Source: Petrocella sp024636985 (GTDB lineage Bacteria; Bacillota; Clostridia; Lachnospirales; Vallitaleaceae). Taken from it: a stretch of 64,000 nt of DNA. The notes under the pieces were generated by a model, which was given only the letters and a program-made list of their open reading frames with translations, was not told where the DNA came from and ran no database searches. The translations under genes and the position numbers were made by a program. Below are positions 43,360 to 52,134 of this stretch, one piece after another (positions within the stretch are counted from its first letter, which is position 1; each line of letters begins with the position of its first letter). Location of the stretch: NCBI GenBank assembly GCA_024636985.1, contig JAGXFY010000092.1:1-64000 (forward strand), read 5' to 3'.

Positions 43360-45054
43360 ATGAATTTTAATGATTATGAATATAAGAGAATAGATCTTGA
43401 TGAAGTTAATGTAGCGATGGAAAAGCAATTTGCTATCATGGACGAGGCTACTACCATAGAGGCACTGGATTTGGCCATAAAAGAAATTTATAGGATACGT
43501 AATGAAGTAGAGACCATGAGCACCTTAGCCAGTATTCGATTCTCCATTAATATGAAGGATGATTTTTATAAAGCGGAAAATGAATATCAAAATAACGCAA
43601 GCCCAATTATGGAAGGCATCGTTCATAAGTTTTATCAAAAGCTGGTTCACTCACCTATGCAAGAGGAAATCAAAGCCCGTTATGGCGAACATCTAATTAA
43701 TCTGGCTACTTTAGCGGTTAAGACCTTTTCAGATACTATTATTGAAGACTTACAAGAAGAAAACCGATTAATTACAAGCTACAACATGCTTGTAGGTAAT
43801 GCGAAGATTGAATTTAGAGGTAAAGACTACAATCTGTCTACCATGACACCTTTTATCAGTGATCATGATAGAGCTACCCGTATCGAAGCTCAAAAAGCAG
43901 TTACTCGATTTTTTGAAGATCACGAAGCAGAGTTTGATGATATTTATGATAAGTTGGTAAAGCTAAGACACAAAATAGCGGTTAAACTTGGCTATGAGAA
44001 CTATATCCAGTTTGGTTACGATAAACTTCAGCGTACGGACTATGGACCGGAAGATGTGAAAAAATTCCGTGCGCAGGTTTATGAGTATATTACACCACTA
44101 AGACTTGAGCTTAAGAAAAAGCAAGCTAAGCGCATCGGATTGGATCACCTTTATTATTATGATGTACCACTGTATTTTAACACAGGCAATCCTAAGCCGG
44201 CAGGTGGTGAAGCTTATATGGTAGAAGAAGCGGGAAAAATGTACCGTGAATTATCACCTCAGACCCATGATTTCTTTGAGTACATGATGGGAAATAACCT
44301 CATGGATTTGGCCAGTCGTGATGGTAAAAGACCGGGTGGTTATTGCACCTATATGCCGGATTATCAAGCACCTTATATATTTGCTAATTTTAATGGTACG
44401 GATCATGATGTGGTGGTCTTGACCCACGAAGCCGGTCATGCTTTTCAAGTGTACCAAAGTCGAGGGTACGAAGTCAGTGAGTATCAATTCCCTACGTTAG
44501 AGGCATGCGAGATTCACTCCATGAGTATGGAGTACTTAACTTACCCATGGATGGAGCACTTTTTTGGAGAGGATTATGACAAGTTTATCTATGATCATTC
44601 AAGTAAACCTATAGAATTTATACCTTATGGTGTTGCTGTTGATGAGTTTCAACACTGGGCCTATGAATATCCGCAAGCAACACCGGAACAAAGAAAGCAA
44701 AAATGGTTAGAGATTGATAATAAATACAGACCCGAGATCGACTATGATGATAATGACTTTCTAAGGCGTGGTGGTTACTGGTTTAGACAGGGGCACATCT
44801 TTAGAGTACCCTTCTACTATATAGACTATACTTTGGCTTTGATTTGTGCCGTACAGTTTCATGTAAAATCAACCCAAGACTCTAAAAAAGCATGGGAGGA
44901 TTACCTGAATCTATGTAATCAAGGCGGTAGCCAGTCTTTCTTAAGATTACTTGAGTCTGCAGAACTGGATAATCCCTTTCATGAAGGCACTGTCCAAAAA
45001 GTAATCGATAAAGTATGGGCACTACTAAATCAGATAGAAAATACAAATTTATAA
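43360..45054 (+). CDS. M3-family oligoendopeptidase (PepF-like)
   Basis: A 564-residue zinc metallopeptidase cleaving short peptides in the cytosol. The active site VVLTHEAGHAFQ (HExxH) lies at about residue 352, followed by EACEIHSMSMEYLTYPW, where the Glu about 27 residues later is the third ligand. RQGHIFRVPFYYIDYTLA contains the conserved His and Tyr. The N-terminal helical cap is typical. The start follows ACGAGGTGTACT. Confidence 0.95.
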   Translation: MNFNDYEYKRIDLDEVNVAMEKQFAIMDEATTIEALDLAIKEIYRIRNEVETMSTLASIRFSINMKDDFYKAENEYQNNASPIMEGIVHKFYQKLVHSPMQEEIKARYGEHLINLATLAVKTFSDTIIEDLQEENRLITSYNMLVGNAKIEFRGKDYNLSTMTPFISDHDRATRIEAQKAVTRFFEDHEAEFDDIYDKLVKLRHKIAVKLGYENYIQFGYDKLQRTDYGPEDVKKFRAQVYEYITPLRLELKKKQAKRIGLDHLYYYDVPLYFNTGNPKPAGGEAYMVEEAGKMYRELSPQTHDFFEYMMGNNLMDLASRDGKRPGGYCTYMPDYQAPYIFANFNGTDHDVVVLTHEAGHAFQVYQSRGYEVSEYQFPTLEACEIHSMSMEYLTYPWMEHFFGEDYDKFIYDHSSKPIEFIPYGVAVDEFQHWAYEYPQATPEQRKQKWLEIDNKYRPEIDYDDNDFLRRGGYWFRQGHIFRVPFYYIDYTLALICAVQFHVKSTQDSKKAWEDYLNLCNQGGSQSFLRLLESAELDNPFHEGTVQKVIDKVWALLNQIENTNL

Positions 45055-45145
45055 TAAGGTCAAAGAGGATATTCCTAAAATATGAAGCATAGAATTTGAA
45101 TGGTTGCAAAACGGACACCATTTAATAGGAAGAGAGTCGATTAGT

Positions 45146-45194
45146 AAACCCATTAACCCAGTATGAAAATTTGGCTAGTGGGTTTGTTTTTGAC
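45146..45194 (+). terminator. Terminator of the oligoendopeptidase gene
   Basis: AACCCATTAACC and GGCTAGTGGGTT, followed by TGTTTTT. Confidence 0.75.
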
Positions 45195-45221
45195 AAAGAT
45201 GCAAAGAAGAAGTAAATTCAC

Positions 45222-45590
45222 TTGCAAAACAAGGCTGATTGTGCTATTATTTTAGATGAATACAATAATATATAAGGCCAGATAGTTAATTAATTAACTA
45301 TAGATACAAGCAAAAGGTTAGTATGTTTTTGCTATAAGTTGGCAAGATAATGAGTTATTTTTAGAAAAAGTATACATTAAAATTTCGATACATCAAGAGA
45401 ACAACCGGTATAAAGACTATGAATTCCTCTATAACTTATAAATTATTACTAGAAGCAAATAATACGAAAAATGAATTTTAATTTTATAAAACTTGCAAAA
45501 ACGGAGAATGCAATAATACTAATAATTGATATGACAGGTTGTAAGGTTGCCACTTAGTCAGACGCATATAGTTTGACAGGGGCTTTTTTT
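45222..45590 (+). promoter_or_regulatory. Promoter and long structured leader with terminator upstream of DUF4914
   Basis: TTGCAA (45222-45227), 17-bp spacer, TATTAT (45245-45250). Downstream come a perfect 20-bp palindrome ATAGTTAATTAATTAACTAT (45282-45301), an AGCAAAA/TTTTGCT hairpin, and GGCCA/TTGGC closing both. An intrinsic terminator GCCACT..GTCA / TGACAGGGGC plus seven T lies at 45550-45590. The coding region starts at 45738, so the terminator lies inside the transcript leader. It matches no riboswitch class I know. Confidence 0.5.
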
Positions 45591-45737
45591 CTATAAACGA
45601 TGAACCATAACTGATTGGGGTAACATTCAGGATGATTTAGATCAGACCTGTAAATATATAACATGCTGTAGAGAACAAAAATATATGATGCAATGGAAGT
45701 GGTATTAGACCACGACACATTATTCAAGGAGGATTAT

Positions 45738-47609
45738 ATGAGTAAAAACGTATTGTCAAAGTTTAGATTTGATGCAAACGCAGCGGATATAGTTGCAAAC
45801 GCTAAGTCAGTTATTGTCCCTGACAGTAGAGCCCATATCTTGGACATGGCAACAGGAAATGGCCAACAGATTTTTAAGGTGAGCTACGAAGTAGAAGGAT
45901 TAGGTCTCGTTGATGAAGCAGAAGTTGTACGATGTAAGAATGGTGTATCGGTCAACTATATGGAATCCTATATGAGAAGAAGAGATCCTAATTGCATGTA
46001 CATAGGTGACGACTTACCAACAGATAAGTTGACTTACAAAGAAAAGTTCGGGGAAAGCTTTGAAGGGGTCCGTCAAGAAACCTTTGAATGGCTGAAAACC
46101 CAAGACTTGATTGTATTACCTTTTATTTCAGGGGATGCGAAACATGGTGGCTATGAGTCTATACTTATTGGACCTAAAAATGCAGCATTTTTTACAGGTG
46201 GTTTGGCAGACCTTCAAGGATTTATACCCGCGGACGAAGTGCGAGACGGTTTTGAACCGAAAGCAGTGATTTACCTTGCGCCTGTATTTAGACATACACA
46301 TTATGATGGCAAACAAGTCGTTGTACACAACCGTTTGGATAATGTTCATGAAGTCTATTCTTTCAATTTATATCCCGGACCAAGTGCTAAAAAAGGTGTA
46401 TACGGGATACTGCTATCTATAGGTGAGAAAGAAGGATGGATTACTGCCCATGCTTCAACGGTTCGTGTAACCACACCTTATGACAACTCAGTGGTTATTA
46501 TGCACGAGGGTGCCAGTGGTGGTGGTAAGTCAGAGATGATAGAAGAGGTACATCGTGAGCCGGATGGCAGTGTTTTACTCGGCGTTGATCTTATAACTGA
46601 AGACAGTTTATACCTTGAACTTGGTGATACTTGTGAATTGCATCCGGTTACGGATGACATGGCGTTATGTCACCCTTCCTACCAAAATGGTAGTAAGCTA
46701 GTGGTTACAGATGCAGAAGCCGGTTGGTTTTTAAGATTTGACCATGTTAAGGAATATGGTACATCTCTCGAACATGAGAAATTGACCATACACCCACCTG
46801 AGCCATTAATTTTCCTTAATATGGATGGTGCTCCGGACTCTACTATATTGATATGGGAACATAAAATGGATGCACCTGGGGTACCTTGTCCAAATCCAAG
46901 GGTAATTATGCCAAGACATTTTGTTCCTGACGTTATTTCTGACCCTGTTGAGGTAGATATTCGTTCCTTTGGTGTTCGTATGCCCCCTCTTACAAAAGAT
47001 AAGATTACTTATGGTATCGTAGGATTGTTACATGTTCTACCACCGGCACTTGCTTGGTTATGGCGACTTGTAGCACCTAGAGGACATGCGAATCCAAGTA
47101 TTGTAGATTCAGGTGGTATGAGTAGCGAAGGTGTTGGTTCTTATTGGCCTTTTGCAACAGGAAAAATGGTTACACAAGCGAATCTCTTATTAGAACAGAT
47201 TCAAAATACACCAAACACAAAATATGTTTTAATCCCAAATCAACATATTGGTTCATTTAAGGTAGGCTTTATTGCAGAATGGTTGGATCGGGAGTACCTA
47301 GCAAGAAAGGGTAGTGCCAAATTCAGACCTGAGCAATTGGTAGAGTCAAGATGTTCAACCCTTGGTTACTCACCAAAAACCCTTAGAATAGATGGTCATA
47401 ATATACCTAAAGGCATGTTACGTACGAATCATCAGATCAATATCGGAGACGAAGCTTATGATGCAGGTGCAAAGCTTCTTACAGACTTCTTCAAGCGTGA
47501 ACTCGTTAAGTTCAACACTGAGGAACTGAATCCATTAGGTAGACAAATTATTGATGCCTATATGCGTGATGCTACAGTTGAAGAGCTTGAAGCACTTATG
47601 CCAATGTAA
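45738..47609 (+). CDS. DUF4914 family P-loop protein, PEP-carboxykinase-like
   Basis: A 623-residue cytosolic protein that I place in DUF4914. A Walker A motif GASGGGKSE (about residues 257-265), preceded by NSVVIMHE, resembles the P-loop of ATP-dependent PEP carboxykinases and HPr kinases. PLTKDKITYG, GHANPSIVDSGGMSSEG and LIPNQHIGSFKVGF are other conserved-looking stretches. The function is unknown; a nucleotide-dependent kinase or carboxykinase-like reaction is inference. The start at 45738 follows AAGGAGG, and the longer frame from 45693 has no site. It is monocistronic, with a 480-nt leader. Confidence 0.8.
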   Translation: MSKNVLSKFRFDANAADIVANAKSVIVPDSRAHILDMATGNGQQIFKVSYEVEGLGLVDEAEVVRCKNGVSVNYMESYMRRRDPNCMYIGDDLPTDKLTYKEKFGESFEGVRQETFEWLKTQDLIVLPFISGDAKHGGYESILIGPKNAAFFTGGLADLQGFIPADEVRDGFEPKAVIYLAPVFRHTHYDGKQVVVHNRLDNVHEVYSFNLYPGPSAKKGVYGILLSIGEKEGWITAHASTVRVTTPYDNSVVIMHEGASGGGKSEMIEEVHREPDGSVLLGVDLITEDSLYLELGDTCELHPVTDDMALCHPSYQNGSKLVVTDAEAGWFLRFDHVKEYGTSLEHEKLTIHPPEPLIFLNMDGAPDSTILIWEHKMDAPGVPCPNPRVIMPRHFVPDVISDPVEVDIRSFGVRMPPLTKDKITYGIVGLLHVLPPALAWLWRLVAPRGHANPSIVDSGGMSSEGVGSYWPFATGKMVTQANLLLEQIQNTPNTKYVLIPNQHIGSFKVGFIAEWLDREYLARKGSAKFRPEQLVESRCSTLGYSPKTLRIDGHNIPKGMLRTNHQINIGDEAYDAGAKLLTDFFKRELVKFNTEELNPLGRQIIDAYMRDATVEELEALMPM

Positions 47610-47636
47610 TAAACCATTAAAATATTAAATTTATTT

Positions 47637-47676
47637 AGGAAGCTACAGCCTCAAGGTTTGTAGCTTCCTTTGTTAT
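47637..47676 (+). terminator. Terminator of the DUF4914 gene
   Basis: AGGAAGCTACA and TGTAGCTTCCT, followed by TTGTTAT. Confidence 0.88.
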
Positions 47677-47700
47677 ATTAGAAAGTGCAAAACGAGGCAG

Positions 47701-47728
47701 TTGACAAAAGAAAGCCATATGCTATATT
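47701..47728 (+). promoter_or_regulatory. Promoter of sfsA-alpha-galactosidase
   Basis: TTGACA (47701-47706), 16-bp spacer, TATATT. Confidence 0.65.
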
Positions 47729-47759
47729 TATTATAGCGCTGTAAAGAAAGGTTAAAATA

Positions 47760-48458
47760 ATGAGATACAAAAACATTGTAGAAGGCATATTTGTCAAACG
47801 TTTAAATCGCTTCATTGCGAAAGTATTTATAGATGGTAAGTCTGAAGAGGTACATGTAAAAAACACAGGACGCTGTCAGGAATTATTTATTGAAGGTGTC
47901 AAAGTCTATCTTGAAAAAAGTGACAATCCTAACCGAAAAACCAGGTATTCATTGATTGGTATCTATAAAGGTGATGTTTTGGTGAATATTGATTCTCAAG
48001 TACCAAATCAAGTCATCTATGAAGCGCTCATTGCAGGAGAAATCAGGGAAATTGGACAAGTTTCCTACGCCAGTCGAGAAGTGACCTATGGTACATCCAG
48101 ATTTGATATTTACTATGAAAAAGGCGTAGAAAAAGGTTTTATAGAAGTAAAAGGGGTAACTTTGGAAGAGGCAGGCTTAGCTCTTTTTCCGGATGCACCT
48201 ACCATAAGAGGCACCAAACATATTAATGAATTAGTAAAAGGTATGAAAGAAGGCTATAAAAATTATGTATGCTTCTTGATTCAGATAGAACATATTCACA
48301 GTTTTAGGCCTCATCACGAGCGAGACAGGGCATTTGCGGATAGTTTATATCAAGCCATCGATACAGGACTTGGCGTTTTAGTATACAACAGTAAGTTGGG
48401 CAGGGATACCATAGAACTTGGCGGTTCTGGTTTATTATTAAGTCAAACATATAAATAG
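47760..48458 (+). CDS. sfsA: SfsA family DNA/RNA nuclease
   Basis: A 232-residue protein with an N-terminal OB fold (EGIFVKRLNRFIAKVFIDG) and a C-terminal nuclease-like domain. The conserved NTGRCQEL appears at about residue 38; SRFDIYYEKG then FIEVKGVTLEEAGLALFPDAPT carries the acidic/Lys catalytic pattern, and GTKHINEL follows. The original role in sugar fermentation stimulation is unclear. It is 11 bp upstream of an alpha-galactosidase, possibly only operon sharing. Confidence 0.93.
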   Translation: MRYKNIVEGIFVKRLNRFIAKVFIDGKSEEVHVKNTGRCQELFIEGVKVYLEKSDNPNRKTRYSLIGIYKGDVLVNIDSQVPNQVIYEALIAGEIREIGQVSYASREVTYGTSRFDIYYEKGVEKGFIEVKGVTLEEAGLALFPDAPTIRGTKHINELVKGMKEGYKNYVCFLIQIEHIHSFRPHHERDRAFADSLYQAIDTGLGVLVYNSKLGRDTIELGGSGLLLSQTYK

Positions 48459-48469
48459 GAGGGTAAGAA

Positions 48470-50662
48470 ATGGGTATAGAATTCAAACAAGATAGAAAAC
48501 AATTTCATCTTAGCACGAAAAATACGAGCTATATGATGGAAGTTGTCTTAGATCGCCACTTGGTTCATGGCTACTGGGGCAAAAGGATTCATACACCGGA
48601 TCTTGAGCGCTTAGTAGATTTATATGAGGTGTGTAGCTTCTCGCCAAATCCGGAAAAAAACCACAAATATATTTCTTTTGACACTATGCCAAGAGAGTAT
48701 CCGGATTATGGTCGCTCAGACTATCAAAGTCCGGCTTTTGAAGTCAGAGTAGAAGATGGCAATCACTTATGTGCACCGGTTTATAAATCTCATAGAATCT
48801 ATAAAGGTAAACCATTCATTGAAGGCTTACCATCTTTATATGCAAACAAAGGCGATGAGGTTGATACACTCGAGATTACGCTTATGGATGATCTAATAGG
48901 GCTTGGAATAGTCCTACATTATTCAGTGTATGCGGACTATGATGTTATAACACGCCGCGTCACGTTTGTAAATGAGGGGAAGCGCAAGATACAGTTGGAA
49001 AAAAGCCTAAGCTGTAGCGTAGACTTTTATCAGGATCAAGAATTTGAATTGATGCATCTTTATGGTGGATGGGCTAAAGAACGTCATATATCAAGGATTC
49101 CTATTGGTCACAGTACCCATGTGATTGACAGTAAGAGAGGCGCAAGTTCTCATGAACAGAACCCGTTCATAGCCCTTCTTAGACCGGATACAACCGAGCA
49201 TGTGGGTGAAGTATATGCCATGAACCTGATTTATAGTGGTTCTTTCATGTCTGAAGTATCTGTAAATAGTTATGAAGGAACACGGATGCAGATGGGTCTA
49301 AATACCATTGATTTTGAATGGGATTTAGGACCAAATACATCCTTTGATACACCTGAAGTGGTGATGGTCTATTCTGATAAAGGACTAAACGGAATGTCAA
49401 AAATATTCCACAACATATATAAGGACAGGCTTTGTAGAGGTAAGTGGCAACATCAAGTGCGTCCAATACTTATTAATAATTGGGAAGCTACTTACTTTGA
49501 TTTTGATGAACAAAAAATCAAGAAACTTATTGATGAGAGTGCAGGGCTTGGTATCGAATTAATGGTACTTGACGATGGCTGGTTTGGTAAAAGAGATTCA
49601 GACAGTTCAGGACTGGGAGATTGGTTTGTTAACAAAGAAAAGTTGCCAAGCGGCTTGAAAGTTTTAGCGGATTATGCGAATAGTAAAGGTATGGATTTTG
49701 GTTTGTGGTTTGAACCTGAGATGGTGTCACCGGACAGTGCGCTTTATAGGAAGCATCCGGATTGGTGTCTTCATATACCTAATCGGGAGCGTTCAGAAGC
49801 TAGAAACCAGCTCGTATTAGATATGGGTCGAGAAGATGTAAGGAATTATCTGTACCTTGCTTTGGAAAAAATACTTGAAAGTGCACCTATTCGCTATGTT
49901 AAGTGGGATATGAACCGAAATATGACAGAAGTAGGTTCAGCCATCTTGCAAAGTAACCATCAAAAGGAGACCAGTCACCGATATATACTTGGATTATATG
50001 ACTTATTAGATAGAATAACAAAAGCATTTCCGGATGTACTTTTTGAAAGTTGCTCCGGAGGTGGAGGACGTTTTGACCCAGGTATGCTTTACTATATGCC
50101 CCAAACATGGACAAGTGATGATACAGATAGCTTCGAGCGACTTAAGATTCAATGGGGGACATCTATGCTTTATCCACCAATTACCATGGGCGCTCATGTC
50201 TCAGAAGTACCGAACCATCAGGTTATGCGCAAAACGCCTCTTCATACGAGAGCATATGTAGCAATGGCTGCCAATCTGGGATTTGAACTGGATCTGACAA
50301 AGTTAAGTACGGAAGAAAAAGGTGCTGTAAAAAATCATATAGACCGATACAAGTTAATCCGAGAAACTGTGCAGTTCGGTGATTTTTACAGACTCATGAG
50401 CCCATATGAGACCAACGGGACCGCATGGATGTTCATATCCAAAGAGAGAAATCAGGTTGTCTTATTTTATTACAGACATCTGGCTAAGCCGAATCATATA
50501 GAACCTAAGATCAAGCTTTGTTATCTTGACCCGAAAGGGCTCTACCGAATGGAAGATGGACAACAGCTTTATGGCGACACATTGATGCACTATGGTCTTC
50601 GGTTGCCAACGATGACTGGGGATTTTGATAGTGTGATGATAATTCTCGAAAAGGTGATTTGA
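48470..50662 (+). CDS. Alpha-galactosidase, GH36
   Basis: A 730-residue cytosolic glycosidase removing terminal alpha-1,6 galactose from raffinose-type sugars. It has no signal peptide. The N-terminal beta-sandwich is followed by the barrel: INNWEATYFDFDE, LMVLDDGWFGKR, FGLWFEPEMVSPDS, VKWDMNRNMTE with the nucleophile Asp, and FESCSGGGGRFDPGML. TWTSDDTDSFERLKIQWG holds the likely acid/base Asp. The start follows AGGAGGGTAAGAA. No sugar transporter lies beside it. Confidence 0.96.
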   Translation: MGIEFKQDRKQFHLSTKNTSYMMEVVLDRHLVHGYWGKRIHTPDLERLVDLYEVCSFSPNPEKNHKYISFDTMPREYPDYGRSDYQSPAFEVRVEDGNHLCAPVYKSHRIYKGKPFIEGLPSLYANKGDEVDTLEITLMDDLIGLGIVLHYSVYADYDVITRRVTFVNEGKRKIQLEKSLSCSVDFYQDQEFELMHLYGGWAKERHISRIPIGHSTHVIDSKRGASSHEQNPFIALLRPDTTEHVGEVYAMNLIYSGSFMSEVSVNSYEGTRMQMGLNTIDFEWDLGPNTSFDTPEVVMVYSDKGLNGMSKIFHNIYKDRLCRGKWQHQVRPILINNWEATYFDFDEQKIKKLIDESAGLGIELMVLDDGWFGKRDSDSSGLGDWFVNKEKLPSGLKVLADYANSKGMDFGLWFEPEMVSPDSALYRKHPDWCLHIPNRERSEARNQLVLDMGREDVRNYLYLALEKILESAPIRYVKWDMNRNMTEVGSAILQSNHQKETSHRYILGLYDLLDRITKAFPDVLFESCSGGGGRFDPGMLYYMPQTWTSDDTDSFERLKIQWGTSMLYPPITMGAHVSEVPNHQVMRKTPLHTRAYVAMAANLGFELDLTKLSTEEKGAVKNHIDRYKLIRETVQFGDFYRLMSPYETNGTAWMFISKERNQVVLFYYRHLAKPNHIEPKIKLCYLDPKGLYRMEDGQQLYGDTLMHYGLRLPTMTGDFDSVMIILEKVI

Positions 50663-50885
50663 TTTTGCAGAAGCATTCGAAGCGATACACTATTGATTGA
50701 AGTTCAATTAAAAGTTCTATCAATTCTTTAATCCTATAAAAATTTTTAGAATTCTTTCATACTTTTTTTATAAATTGCTCATATTACGCACATAATTAGT
50801 TGGTATAGTAAGAGTACCCCTTATTCACATCCATTTGATGTGAAACCCTTCATATTTTACTCCCTCATACAATATAGTAGAGAAT

Positions 50886-50914
50886 AGGATCTGTTCAGTA
50901 GAACAGATCTTATT
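50886..50914 (+). terminator. Possible terminator of sfsA-alpha-galactosidase
   Basis: GATCTGTTC-AGTA-GAACAGATC followed by TTATTTG. A perfect 9-bp stem, but a weak T-tract and 220 bp from the stop. Confidence 0.5.
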
Positions 50915-50924
50915 TGTTGTATCA

Positions 50925-51017
50925 TTGGTTAAAGTGTCAAAACTATATAGTTGAACTTTTACATACAATATATAGTTTTTGAGTGTACCAACGTAATCTA
51001 TATGGTGTATATAAATT
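50925..51017. repeat. Family A, 3'-truncated copy fused to a family B fragment
   Basis: It follows the full-length element from TTGGTTAAAGTGTCAAAACT through CAACGTAATCTATA, then diverges where AATGCGTTGAGGCATAGCCT, a family B piece, begins at 51020. The right terminus is missing here. Confidence 0.85.
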
Positions 51018-51019
51018 TT

Positions 51020-51164
51020 AATGCGTTGAGGCATAGCCTCTTTGTTCTTCTCTAGGAAAGTCCATACCATGTTAATGCGTTGAAGCATCGCATTAACTAT
51101 TAAGGAGGTCTTTCCTGCCGTAACAATTTGCAAGCAAACCGCAACGAAGTCGCTTTGTTCTGGA
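51020..51164. repeat. Family B repeat, fragment plus full copy
   Basis: The fragment (51020-51047) ends in GAGGC-ATA-GCCTC-TTTGTTC. The full copy starts with TTCTCTAGGAAAG (51048) and has AGGAAAG/CTTTCCT (51054-51116) enclosing GTTAATGCG/CGCATTAAC with loop TTGAAGCAT, then module 2 AACAA..TTGTT (51122-51160) enclosing TTTGC-AA-GCAAA. Confidence 0.85.
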
Positions 51165-51240
51165 ACTAGCAGTTAAGTTGTGAATATTTCAATAATACAC
51201 AGAAAAGATATACTGAATTCATAATTTAGACATATTTATT

Positions 51241-51340
51241 TGCTATGATGAAACAGTAATAACTATCCCCCCTTTTATTATATAATATGCTTAGTCCTAC
51301 CCAGCGTGAAGTAATATTCTACTGCGGTAGGGTATTTTTT
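51241..51340 (+). promoter_or_regulatory. Short transcription unit or attenuator upstream of trmB
   Basis: An extended -10 (TGCTATGAT, 51241-51249) is followed about 45 nt later by a terminator: CCTACC (51296-51301) pairs with GGTAGG (51326-51331) with AGTA/TACT inside, then TATTTTTT. The product would be a transcript of roughly 80 nt. It could be a small RNA or a trmB leader attenuator. No known family is recognised. Confidence 0.4.
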
Positions 51341-51457
51341 GCATTTTTTTAGATACGATGATAAAATGCTAAGGAAGAAAGAATAAAATGTTGCTTTAGG
51401 TATGCAAATGTTCATAGCAGGAAAGATCCTAGAGTTAAAATATAAAGGAGCGACAAA

Positions 51458-52105
51458 ATGAGACTTCGAAATGTAAAAAGAGCTTTTAACCGAATTAATG
51501 ATTATGAAAAACTTATTGCAAACCCAATGGAATATAAAGGCAGATGGCATACCTATTTTAATAACGATAATCCCATACACATTGAGATTGGTATGGGAAG
51601 GGGACGTTTCTTAATTGATAAAGCAAAAAAGAACCCAACAATCAATTATATTGGATTTGAAAAATTTACTGTTGTATTGGTAAAAAGCTTGGAAAAAATT
51701 AAAGAAGAAGGGCAGATGGACAATCTATGTGTTGTTCGGTATGATGCTCAAGATATTTTAGAGCTTTTTGATGAAAATGAGGTTGCTAAAGTATATTTGA
51801 ATTTTTCTGATCCATGGCCAAAAGAACGGCACTATAAAAGAAGATTAACTTATAGAGATTTCTTGAATAAATACAAGATTATTCTGAAGCCTGAAGGTTT
51901 ATTATGCTTCAAAACGGATAACGAAGCACTTTTTGATTTTTCTTTGGAAGAAATGAACACGCTTGATATGCACATTCTAAGAGAAACAAGAAACCTTCAT
52001 GCCAGTCCATGGGTTCAAGATAATATCATGACAGAATATGAAGAGAAATTCACCAAAGAAGGTATGACCATCAATATGGTGGAAGCACGTTATAGTTCAC
52101 AATAA
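51458..52105 (+). CDS. trmB: tRNA (guanine-N7-)-methyltransferase
   Basis: Methylates G46 in the variable loop of tRNAs. It has 215 residues. The SAM motif IHIEIGMGRGRFLIDKA, and the signature LNFSDPWPKERHYKRRL with the catalytic Asp, are unmistakable; TEYEEKF ends the fold. The start follows AAAGGAGCGACAAA. It is unusual in lying between a truncated family A element (50925) and an isolated family A right end (52111), with a family B copy upstream. Confidence 0.96.
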   Translation: MRLRNVKRAFNRINDYEKLIANPMEYKGRWHTYFNNDNPIHIEIGMGRGRFLIDKAKKNPTINYIGFEKFTVVLVKSLEKIKEEGQMDNLCVVRYDAQDILELFDENEVAKVYLNFSDPWPKERHYKRRLTYRDFLNKYKIILKPEGLLCFKTDNEALFDFSLEEMNTLDMHILRETRNLHASPWVQDNIMTEYEEKFTKEGMTINMVEARYSSQ

Positions 52106-52110
52106 GATGC

Positions 52111-52131
52111 TTGGTTTTGACCCTATAACCA
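52111..52131. repeat. Family A, solitary right terminus
   Basis: TTGGTTTTGACCCTATAACC matches the right end of the full-length elements. It begins six bases after the trmB stop and ends at the stop of the convergent CPBP gene. Confidence 0.7.
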
Positions 52132-52134
52132 TGT

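Noticed and set aside
45282..45301. Known riboswitch class upstream of DUF4914
   Set aside because: Checked by eye against purine, glycine, ZTP, c-di-GMP, preQ1 and fluoride patterns; none fit.
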